Under the pieces are notes generated by a model. It worked only from the letters and a program-made list of their open reading frames with translations, was not told the DNA's origin and searched no databases. Shown here one piece after another: positions 55,863 to 64,000 of a DNA stretch of 64,000 bases. The translations under genes and the position numbers were made by a program. Numbering within the stretch: position 1 is the stretch's first letter; every line of letters starts with the position of its first letter. The stretch covers positions 124,001-188,000 of the forward strand of contig NZ_JBBOOK010000001.1 of NCBI RefSeq assembly GCF_038003045.1, in the 5' to 3' direction. The stretch is from Sporosarcina sp. FSL W7-1349. Lineage in GTDB: Bacteria > Bacillota > Bacilli > Bacillales_A > Planococcaceae.

Positions 55863-56339
55863 CTATTCAAAGATGATACGTATGAATTGTTCATTCTTTA
55901 TACTTTCCAGGTGATGTAATTCGACCTCTTCAACGGTAATACGTTGTTTAATTAGTTTTTGATTGTATTCTCCTGCCCAAAAACGAATTAATTCAGCGTA
56001 TTGCTCTTGATTTAGGGATTGCTTTAAATAATGCAATAAGTCATCTAGAAACTGTGGTCCCCAATTGCCTTCGATACCGTATACATAGGTCTTGTCACTA
56101 TAATCCTCTAAATCATACGGTGGATTATGCCATCTGAATATACTCAACTGACCAAAAGCCGCTTCATCCGGTGCATGTAAAATTTGCGCATCGTCATCCA
56201 AGGAATGCCAAGGTTGTGCGGGTGTATTTTCTGTAATCGGATATAATTTTTTAAGTTCCTTTACCGTGATTTCAGTGATTCCAGTACAATCAATTGTTGG
56301 CAAAGATTGATTTGCTACAAGTACAGAATATAATGTCAT
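55863..56339 (-). CDS. Hypothetical protein
   Basis: A 158-residue soluble acidic protein with a good ribosome binding site (AAGGAGAGAACCT). Visible stretches: an N-terminal strand-helix part (MTLYSVLVANQSLPTIDCTG), a Trp/His-rich centre (LSIFRWHNPPYDLEDYSDKT) and a C-terminal helix with YLKQSLNQEQYAELIRFW. AT-richer than its neighbours, so perhaps acquired. No family is recognised; immunity-like proteins can look similar, but no toxin gene is near. Confidence 0.55.
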   Translation of the reverse strand: MTLYSVLVANQSLPTIDCTGITEITVKELKKLYPITENTPAQPWHSLDDDAQILHAPDEAAFGQLSIFRWHNPPYDLEDYSDKTYVYGIEGNWGPQFLDDLLHYLKQSLNQEQYAELIRFWAGEYNQKLIKQRITVEEVELHHLESIKNEQFIRIIFE

Positions 56340-56559
56340 AGGTTCTCTCCTTTTATTTATAGTATTCTACCTTCGATGTTAAAGCTGAAAAACCTTTTAA
56401 AGGCCTCCCAAATCGTAAGTTGTTATTCAATGTTTTCTCCTCATCACTGAACTCGTTATCCGAGAAGGGAAATAGGCTTTGATATCTTATCCGCTCAAGT
56501 TATTTTAACAGCGATCATAACACGACTGCACAATTCCTCAATCTCAAAAAGAAGCTTAA

Positions 56560-56599
56560 AAAGGCATTCCTGCAAGTACTAAACTGCAGGAATGCCTTT
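56560..56599. terminator. Terminator of the class A PBP gene
   Basis: AAAGGCATTCCTGCA and TGCAGGAATGCCTTT are exact complements around a 10-nt loop. Confidence 0.85.
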
Positions 56600-56606
56600 C
56601 ATTCAT

Positions 56607-59561
56607 CTAATTTGATACCGGGGGAGTTCCGTTTCCGTTCCCCGAGTTATTGCCGTTTGCGTTGCTGTTGTTTCCATTACTGCCGTTATTACCGTTTCCT
56701 TCTGAATTTCCGTTCCCGTTGTTCGATTCATTGCCTTGGTCACTCGGAGGGGCATCAGGATTCGCTCCATTCGATTGATCGCCGTCTGTCGGTTCAGGCG
56801 TTTCGGTTTCATCCGTTTCTCCGCCCTCGGCTGACACGACATTGGAAGGTCCGGATTGCTTGCCTGTAATATCAACGGCCACAACGTAGTAAGAACCGCC
56901 GCCGATCGGATAAGAACGGGAGGCACTGGAAATGGCTCCGACTCTCTTGCCGTCCCGGTAAATATAATAACCGACCACATCATTCGATGGTGAATTACTC
57001 CATTGCAGCGTTCCACCGTTGTTCGACACACTGACTGGTGCAGGCGGAACATCGTCCGCATGGAAAACGGCTCCGCTGACGACCTGTGAAGCGAATCCCG
57101 AATTGGCAGGGAACAGTTTGGACGCATCACCTTTAAGCGGGCCCAGCATTCTCTCGATAAACTCACTGTTTACGCCAACCCCTCCTGCAGTGATGAACTC
57201 TCTTGGAGTGGATGGGAGTGCCTGGTACCGTTTGCCGTTGATCAGCACGGAGGATGAGGAGATGATGCTGTCATCCGCCTTGTTCGGCAACATGACTCTC
57301 GCATTGAACAGGTCGCTCCTCACCAGACCTGCTGAAGAACAAGCCGCAGATGGGGCGAGACCCGAAATGCCGCAGAATGATCTGCTGACGACTCCTTCCG
57401 GTTGCTGGAACCGGGCCCCGGCGCCGATCACATCCGGTTTGACCTTGTTAGCCGCGTTCATCAACTGGGCGAATAGGGTGGTTGTCCGGATATTGGACGT
57501 CCCGTAACTTCGATTTCCCGGCCCTTGGAGGGAAAGTGTCTGGTATTTATAACCCATCCATACGCCGAGGGAAATATTCGGGTTATAGCCGACGAGCCAT
57601 GAGTCACTATAGGAGTCCGTCGTCCCCGTTTTTGCCGCCATATCAATATTGAAATTCAGATGATTTCTCATATTTGTCGCAGTTCCGTATTTCGGCACGT
57701 CGCGGAGCATATCGGTAATGATATAGGCCGTTTGCGGGCTGAATACATCGACCGCTTCGGATTTATGTTCGAAAATAATGTTTCCTTCCCGGTCTTCAAT
57801 CTTTTCAATCAAGTAGGAATCTACAAATTTCCCGCCATTTGCGAAAGTGGCAAAAGCGTTCGTGTTCTCCTCGACAGAGGCACCGATCCCCATCGCACCA
57901 AGAGAGAAGGAGGCATTTTCATAATCGTCCTCCTGGAGTTTGGAAAAGCCCATTTTCTCCAGAAATTCCGCTGGGCGGCGGTCCAGAATCTGGCGATATA
58001 ATCGTGCGGTGGCCAAGTTTTGGGAAGAAGCCAACGCCTGTCTCGCCGGAATGATTCCGAGTTCTTGATTGGCTAGGAAGTTGACCGGCTTCCAACCGCT
58101 CCAATTGAATTTGACGTCCACGACCGGGCTGCCGGCACCGATCACGCCGTATTCAATCGCTGGAGCAAAGACGGCTAATGGTTTCATCGTTGAACCGTTC
58201 TGTCGGAAACTTTGGGTGGCGTGGTTAACTTCCTCTTCGTTATGATCCCGACCTCCGACGAATGCCAGAATCCGTCCCGTATTGTTTTCGATCATCATAG
58301 CTCCGACCTGGACGGGGTACTTGACGATTTCCACTTCGCCCGTTTCGCTATTCTTCTTTTCATCCGTATACGTATAGCCATATCGATCGTAGTTTTGTGC
58401 TACTTCGTTCAAGGCGTCATATAACTCGAGATCTACTGTGGCGTAGATGCGGAAGCCATCGTTTCTCATCGAGCGCTCAGCCATGATTGTATACTTTTCG
58501 TTCAGCTTCTTTTCATTTTCCAGTCGATCTGGATCAACCCCATCTTCTTCAGCAATCATTTTCGAAAGGATCTGGACGGTTCGTCTCTGGATCTCTTCCG
58601 TCAAATACGGATAATGTTCGCTGGATGGGATGCTTGGTTCCTTGAAATCTTTCGTAATGTCATAAGCGACCGCTTCCTCATATTGCGCATCGGTGATATA
58701 GCCCGTCTCCTTCATCCGGAAGAGGACGGTTTTCATCCGATTGATGCCCGGCTGTAAATACTCCGGTTCCTTCAAACCTCTATTCCGATTGTAGAACGGT
58801 GTATAGGCGAAAGGGGCTTGTGGAATCCCTGCGATATAAGCTGCCTGTGGCAATGTGAGGTCTTTCGCACTTTTATCGAAAATTCCCTCTGCTGCAGCTT
58901 CGATTCCCGCAATATTAGTCCCATTTGCGTTTCTCCCATATGGAATGATATTCAAATAGGCTTCCAGGATCTCATCTTTCTCCATGAAGTGCTCGAGCCG
59001 CATCGCGAGGAGAAGTTCTTTCGCTTTCCGCTCATAGGATACTTCGTTGGTCAGGATCTGGTTTTTAATAAGCTGCTGGGTCAGCGTGGAACCGCCTGTT
59101 TGGCTATCGGAGTTTGTCACGTCCTGGAACAAGCCCCGGAACACCGCTTTCGGCACGATGCCCTTATGCTGGTTGAAATACTCGTCCTCCGTCGCCATGA
59201 CGGCATCGATAACATATTGGGAAACGTCCTCAAGACGGGTCTCTTTCCGCTCGATGTCGGCGCTAACCTTTCGAAGATACTGGCCGTTCGTGTAAATTTC
59301 CGACGTCTCTTCGTAATTAAAAATCGCTTGCCGCATCTCTTCCTTCGGGCGCAACGGCTCTTTTGACACAAGAGAAGCAAAATAGCCGGCGCCGACCGAA
59401 GCGGCGAAAACGGTGAATGTCAAACCGAAGATGAGGAAAACGATCAAGAGATTCCAAAGCACTCCTGATGTGATGCGCAACCGCCGGGCCCAACTGGTCT
59501 GGTTCAGCTCCCCCAATTTTTCTTCTATGAGATCAAGCCGATTTTTTTTATGTTCACTCAA
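56607..59561 (-). CDS. ponA: Class A penicillin-binding protein 1A with fibronectin III-like C-terminus
   Basis: 984 residues. A cytoplasmic tail and membrane helix (about 30-60) precede the GT51 transglycosylase (ATEDEYFNQHKG with catalytic Glu; GGSTLTQQLIKN), then the transpeptidase with SxxK in GSTMKPLAVF, SQN in SSQNLATARL and KTGTT. About 810-895 is a fibronectin III-like domain (PPAPVSVSNNGGTLQW...VVGYYIYRDGKRVG). The last 85 residues are a low-complexity tail of E/T/P, then G/N/S repeats. It polymerises and cross-links peptidoglycan outside the membrane. Longer than B. subtilis PonA (914) because of the tail. Monocistronic. Confidence 0.92.
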   Translation of the reverse strand: MSEHKKNRLDLIEEKLGELNQTSWARRLRITSGVLWNLLIVFLIFGLTFTVFAASVGAGYFASLVSKEPLRPKEEMRQAIFNYEETSEIYTNGQYLRKVSADIERKETRLEDVSQYVIDAVMATEDEYFNQHKGIVPKAVFRGLFQDVTNSDSQTGGSTLTQQLIKNQILTNEVSYERKAKELLLAMRLEHFMEKDEILEAYLNIIPYGRNANGTNIAGIEAAAEGIFDKSAKDLTLPQAAYIAGIPQAPFAYTPFYNRNRGLKEPEYLQPGINRMKTVLFRMKETGYITDAQYEEAVAYDITKDFKEPSIPSSEHYPYLTEEIQRRTVQILSKMIAEEDGVDPDRLENEKKLNEKYTIMAERSMRNDGFRIYATVDLELYDALNEVAQNYDRYGYTYTDEKKNSETGEVEIVKYPVQVGAMMIENNTGRILAFVGGRDHNEEEVNHATQSFRQNGSTMKPLAVFAPAIEYGVIGAGSPVVDVKFNWSGWKPVNFLANQELGIIPARQALASSQNLATARLYRQILDRRPAEFLEKMGFSKLQEDDYENASFSLGAMGIGASVEENTNAFATFANGGKFVDSYLIEKIEDREGNIIFEHKSEAVDVFSPQTAYIITDMLRDVPKYGTATNMRNHLNFNIDMAAKTGTTDSYSDSWLVGYNPNISLGVWMGYKYQTLSLQGPGNRSYGTSNIRTTTLFAQLMNAANKVKPDVIGAGARFQQPEGVVSRSFCGISGLAPSAACSSAGLVRSDLFNARVMLPNKADDSIISSSSVLINGKRYQALPSTPREFITAGGVGVNSEFIERMLGPLKGDASKLFPANSGFASQVVSGAVFHADDVPPAPVSVSNNGGTLQWSNSPSNDVVGYYIYRDGKRVGAISSASRSYPIGGGSYYVVAVDITGKQSGPSNVVSAEGGETDETETPEPTDGDQSNGANPDAPPSDQGNESNNGNGNSEGNGNNGSNGNNSNANGNNSGNGNGTPPVSN

Positions 59562-59624
59562 ATAAATCTACCCCCTGAAATCTGCACTAATTATACCATA
59601 ATTTTTTACGGGCTCACGAGAATG

Positions 59625-59652
59625 TTGACAACTTCTGAAATTCATTTACAAT
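59625..59652 (+). promoter_or_regulatory. Predicted sigma-A promoter of the tyrS leader
   Basis: TTGACA, 16 bp, TACAAT: close to consensus, placed about 40 bp before the T-box stem I and divergent from the PBP gene. Confidence 0.7.
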
Positions 59653-59684
59653 AAGGATTGTATATTTTTTCACATATTGAAAAA

Positions 59685-59899
59685 GTCGAAGTAGTGACGG
59701 TCGATCCGTAGAGAGAGGCAGCGGTTGGTGCAAGCTGTCCGGTACATCGTTCACGAATTACAGCTTTGGAGTGTGCGCAGGCGCAGCGTTATGGCGTTTT
59801 TGAGGTGGAGATTATATTCTCAAGCCGGGTGGTACCGCGTTAATTCAAACATTAGCGTCCCTGCATGATTCGTTTCGAATCGTGCGGGGACTTTTTTTA
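59685..59899 (+). promoter_or_regulatory. T-box riboswitch (tRNA-Tyr sensing)
   Basis: The T-box bulge sequence CCGGGTGGTACCGCG is at about 59825-59839. GAGAGAGGCAGC (stem I) and the specifier region CACGAATTACAGC give TAC at 59759-59761, a tyrosine codon. The terminator GTCCCTGCATGATTCG...CGAATCGTGCGGGGAC plus T7 is at about 59857-59899. The next gene is tyrS, 690 bp further on, across a repeat array. Confidence 0.93.
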
Positions 59900-59932
59900 T
59901 TCCCTGGCACGATTGATGATGGGGCATGTTGG

Positions 59933-60525
59933 AACTGACAGGGGGCTGCGGAATTGTCATGGCGATCGAGCAAACTGTCAGGGGGCATCGGAACTGTCAT
60001 GGCAAAAGTGCGAACTGTCATGGAGAAATCCGGAACTGTCATGGCACTCGGGCAAACTGTCAAGGGGCGCCGAAACTGTCATGGCAAAAGCGCGAACTGT
60101 CATGGAGAAATCCGGAACTGTCATGGCAAAAGCGCGAACTGTCATGGAGAAATCCGGAACTGTCATGGCAATCGGACAAACTGTCAGGGGGCGTCGGAAC
60201 TGTCATGGCAAAAGTGCGAACTGTCATGGGGAAATCCAGAACCGTCATGGCAATCGGGTAAACTGTCAGGGGGCGCCGAAACTGTCATGGCAAAAGCGCG
60301 AACTGTCATGGAGAAACCTGTGACTGTCATGGCACTCGGGCAAACTGTCAGGGGGCGTCGGAACTGTCATGGCAAAAGTGCGAACTGTCATGGCACTCGG
60401 GCAAACTGTCATGGGACGGCGGAACTGTCATGGAGAAATCCAGAACCGTCATGGCACTAGGGCAAACTGTCAGGGGCGCCGGAACTGTCATGGCAAAATC
60501 CGCAACTGTCATTTCGAACTGCCGC
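59933..60525 (+). repeat. Hierarchical tandem repeat array in the tyrS leader, about 29 units of 19-21 bp
   Basis: Every unit begins AACTGTCA(T/G)GG (with few changes) and ends in one of four recurring types: A = CAAAAG(T/C)GCG, B = AGAAATCCGG, C = CACTCGGGCA or CAATCGG(G/A)CA, D = a shortened GGGCG(T/C)CGG form. A, B and C units are 21 bp, D is 19 bp. The order D-A-B-C recurs, giving a super-unit of about 82 bp, with local A-B doublings and a missing B near the right end. The array has no stop codons in several frames but the 82-bp super-unit shifts frame, so it is not a simple coding repeat. Confidence 0.92.
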
Positions 60526-60555
60526 ATTCGTCATCGAAACAGAAATTCAAGTTAG

Positions 60556-61851
<1,296 letters not shown>

Positions 61852-61857
61852 TAATGG

Positions 61858-61898
61858 AAGAAAGGCCATACCCACGATCGGGAATGGCCTTTCTTTTT
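61858..61898. terminator. Terminator between tyrS and the BtuF-like gene
   Basis: AAGAAAGGCCAT and ATGGCCTTTCTT with T5; faces two convergent genes and overlaps the end of the minus-strand one. Confidence 0.85.
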
Positions 61899-62710
61899 CA
61901 TAATTTCGTCACCCAAGCGGGGAGTTTCAAATCGTTAAATGCTTCAGGATGTAGCAAGTTTCCTAAATTAAATGCCCCTTCAAGAAGCCTAGGAGAGGGC
62001 CTGCAATATAAGGCTTCTTCCAAAATGTCAATTCGGTCTTGCTGAACGGCACCCATCTCTTTCCAGCCGGGACGTTTCAACACCACGTCTTTCTTCACCT
62101 TTTCCGGACGCACGCCGACCCATGCCAGCAGAATATGATCAGGGTTCCGATTCAGCACATCATCCCAATCGGTTTGGACACTGGCGAGTTCCACGTCGCG
62201 GAATTCATTCAACCCGCCGGCAATTTCACTGATCTCCGTCAACCAATTGATCTGACCTGGAGTGAAAATCGGTTTCGGCCACCATTCCCAGTACAAGGAC
62301 GGTCTATCTGGAACCGAAGAGGCCCGTTTTTTCATATCGGCAATGAAGGCCAAATAGTCCTCTTTAATCTGTTCCGCCTTCTCTTCGATACCACATGCTT
62401 TGCCGACTGCCAACAGATTATCCGCAATATCTTCTAAGCTTTGGGGATCTAACACAATATGGGGGATCTGGCGTTTCTCCAACTCTTCTACATTCTTTTC
62501 CATGCCAGGCACGCTCAACGAAGCAATTACCAGATCAGGTTCGAAAGTTTCCAATTTGTCCATATCGATGGATAAATCGGGTCCTAGCCTCGGTAAAGAA
62601 TTGACTGCTTGCGGCCAATCCGAATAGTCATCGATGGCGACCAATTGATCTTCCAATCCAAGATAGCCGAGCACTTCGGTGTTGCTCGGACAAATTGATA
62701 TCAGTTTCAT
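61898..62710 (-). CDS. BtuF-like substrate-binding-fold protein without signal peptide
   Basis: 270 residues of the cobalamin/iron-siderophore periplasmic-binding fold (ISICPSNTEVLGYLGLEDQLVAID; LETFEPDLVIASLS; REVEL-type HILLAWVGV). The N-terminus MKLISICPSN has no signal peptide or lipobox, so the protein should stay in the cytoplasm. No ABC permease or ATPase is nearby; instead it is 19 bp behind an MFS gene. Corrinoid binding is only inferred from the family name. ATG is preceded by AGAGGTGAGAGG. Confidence 0.75.
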   Translation of the reverse strand: MKLISICPSNTEVLGYLGLEDQLVAIDDYSDWPQAVNSLPRLGPDLSIDMDKLETFEPDLVIASLSVPGMEKNVEELEKRQIPHIVLDPQSLEDIADNLLAVGKACGIEEKAEQIKEDYLAFIADMKKRASSVPDRPSLYWEWWPKPIFTPGQINWLTEISEIAGGLNEFRDVELASVQTDWDDVLNRNPDHILLAWVGVRPEKVKKDVVLKRPGWKEMGAVQQDRIDILEEALYCRPSPRLLEGAFNLGNLLHPEAFNDLKLPAWVTKL

Positions 62711-62729
62711 CCTCTCACCTCTGCAACAT

Positions 62730-64000
62730 TCAATTTTTTCCTACAGCCCATATGACGACGGGAACGAGCAACAATGATAAACAGCCTCCTGCAATGGAAA
62801 GGGTTGCGTAACTTGTTTGGGCGGCAATTATTCCGGATAATGCCCCGCCGGAAGCGCCGGATAAAGCGATGAGCACATCAACTGAGCCTTGTGTCTTCGC
62901 CCGGGTTTCCGGATGGCTTGCGTCTACGATAAGCGCCGTTCCGCTGATTAAACCAAAATTCCAACCGAGCCCAAGTAATCCTAAAGCGAGGGTGAGCAGC
63001 CAAACCGAGTCGCCGGGTGCGAAAGCGGCGACTAGTCCCGAAGCGAGAAGGGTGACTCCGGAGGCGATGGCCATCGCAGTCCGACCCACTTTGTCGACGA
63101 GCACCCCAGTCAATAGGGAAGGGAGGTACATGGCTCCGATATGGATGCCAATGACAAAGCCGACCGCACGTAAACTGTGTCCGTGGTGTCCCATATGGAC
63201 GGGTGTCATCGTCATGATGGAGACCATGACGATTTGACTAAGCACCATGATGGTAGCGCCTACGGCAATTCCTCGTTTATTCAATATTTGCCCTTCGCCG
63301 CTCATCTTGCTTGCTGTCGGTGTTTTCATTGTCTGATCGGCCGCAATCGCTTTGGCGACGATGAATGGATCAGGCCGTAAGAAAAGGAATAAAACCAAGC
63401 CGGCCAAAATGTATGCGGCTGCGGCAAGAATGAACGGCCCGGCTAACGCAGGAATGCCGAGGTTCAGAGCGAAATTTCCCATGACATCGACAAGATTCGG
63501 TCCGGCGACGGCTCCGAACGTTGTGGAAACCATGGCGATACTCACGGCGGTCGCTCTCTGTTTGGGGCTTGCCAGGTCGGTCCCCGCATAGCGGGCTTGC
63601 AAGTTTGTTGCGGTTCCCGCACCGTAGATTAATAGGGAAATCATCAAGACGATGATGTTGTTCGAAATCGCAGCAAGAATGACGCCAATCGCGCCGAGTC
63701 CCCCTGCAAAAAAACCGCCTGCCAGCCCGAGACGACGGCCGAAGCGTTGCGAAAGCCTTCCGATGACAAAGGCGGCTCCCGCGGAACCAAGGGTGAACAT
63801 CGCAACAGGCACCCCGGCAAAACTATCTGTTCCCAACATATCCTGGGCAAGAAGGGCACCGACTGTAATCCCGGCCGCCAATCCGGCTCCGCCGAATATT
63901 TGAGAAAGGACGACAATGAATAACGTCCTTCGGTAAAGCTGTTGCTGCTTTTCAGGAGAACCGAGATAGCTCTCCGGATTCCCCGAAGGTTTTGGCGCCA
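62730..64000 (-). CDS. MFS transporter (N-terminus outside the window)
   Basis: The frame is open to the window edge, leaving 422 codons. About 12 membrane helices are visible. RLSQRFGRRLG is the MFS loop 2-3 motif and LVDKVGRTAMA its counterpart in the second half. The visible start is a soluble stretch (PKPSGNPESYLGSPEKQQQL) before the first helix, so only a few residues are missing. It is followed by the BtuF-like gene, probably in one transcript. Substrate is unknown. Confidence 0.85.
   Translation of the reverse strand, partial: APKPSGNPESYLGSPEKQQQLYRRTLFIVVLSQIFGGAGLAAGITVGALLAQDMLGTDSFAGVPVAMFTLGSAGAAFVIGRLSQRFGRRLGLAGGFFAGGLGAIGVILAAISNNIIVLMISLLIYGAGTATNLQARYAGTDLASPKQRATAVSIAMVSTTFGAVAGPNLVDVMGNFALNLGIPALAGPFILAAAAYILAGLVLFLFLRPDPFIVAKAIAADQTMKTPTASKMSGEGQILNKRGIAVGATIMVLSQIVMVSIMTMTPVHMGHHGHSLRAVGFVIGIHIGAMYLPSLLTGVLVDKVGRTAMAIASGVTLLASGLVAAFAPGDSVWLLTLALGLLGLGWNFGLISGTALIVDASHPETRAKTQGSVDVLIALSGASGGALSGIIAAQTSYATLSIAGGCLSLLLVPVVIWAVGKN

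Noticed and set aside
59865..60460. Overlapping open frames on both strands in the tyrS repeat array
   Set aside because: They arise from stop-free repeat units, have no ribosome binding site, and the 82-bp super-unit shifts frame each cycle.
59933..60525. CRISPR-like array near tyrS
   Set aside because: Units are only 19-21 bp, the constant part is about 11 bp and the variable parts recur in four types, whereas CRISPR spacers are longer and unique. No cas genes are present.

Overview
The window comes from a low-to-mid GC Gram-positive bacterium of the Bacillales, most likely the Planococcaceae (a Sporosarcina-like genome). Evidence: strong AGGAGG-type ribosome binding sites, frequent TTG/GTG starts, two T-box leaders (leuS, tyrS), a WalR-type box before a YocH-like wall hydrolase, and long synteny with the Bacillus subtilis ytq/ytg/ytz/ytm/ytn/yto/ytp/ytx-murC-aroA-ccpA-acuCBA-acsA-tyrS region. 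No rRNA, tRNA, CRISPR array, phage or intact insertion sequence was seen. Both ends cut a gene: brnQ at the left, an MFS transporter at the right.

Left third (1-20 kb), mostly accessory: end of brnQ convergent with a GntR regulator; a LysM-3D wall protein; an Rpn-type nuclease behind a winged-helix protein; a yoaS-yozG-yoaT membrane/regulator set; a VWA lipoprotein; MATE and AI-2E transporters; an STM3941-like membrane protein; and a polymorphic-toxin island. The island holds an LXG protein with a C-terminal HNH/EndoVII-type tip, followed by candidate immunity genes and a decayed duplicate of one of them. Next come an SDR reductase and an orphan ABC ATPase.

Middle (19-50 kb), conserved core: tRNA-modification pair ytqA/ytqB, scoAB CoA transferase, T-box plus leuS, a HI0933-type flavoprotein, a DUF3221 lipoprotein, an aldehyde dehydrogenase, ytgP (MurJ-type flippase), rsuA-type pseudouridine synthase, ytzE, dat, a NERD-like protein, trmB, ytnP, a PepSY protein, an M42 peptidase, a DUF84 NTPase, ytpQ, ytpR, sftA, murC, ytxG, ytxH, an FtsA-like protein with a long beta-rich tail, and aroA (chorismate mutase-DAHP synthase).

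Right part (50-64 kb): ccpA, the acuABC operon divergent from acsA (with a perfect cre box at the first codons of acsA), a small unknown gene, a class A PBP, then a tyrosine T-box, a 0.6-kb hierarchical tandem repeat array and tyrS. The window ends with a BtuF-like protein lacking a signal peptide behind an MFS gene.

The most unusual sequence is non-coding. (1) Between the tyrS T-box and the tyrS start codon lie about 29 units of 19-21 bp arranged in a recurring four-unit order. (2) A degenerate 20/21-bp array lies beside ytnP. (3) A dispersed palindrome, GGTGACTGTCACC, sits at gene ends and twice provides the stop codon. (4) A nested multi-hairpin element lies between aroA and ccpA.
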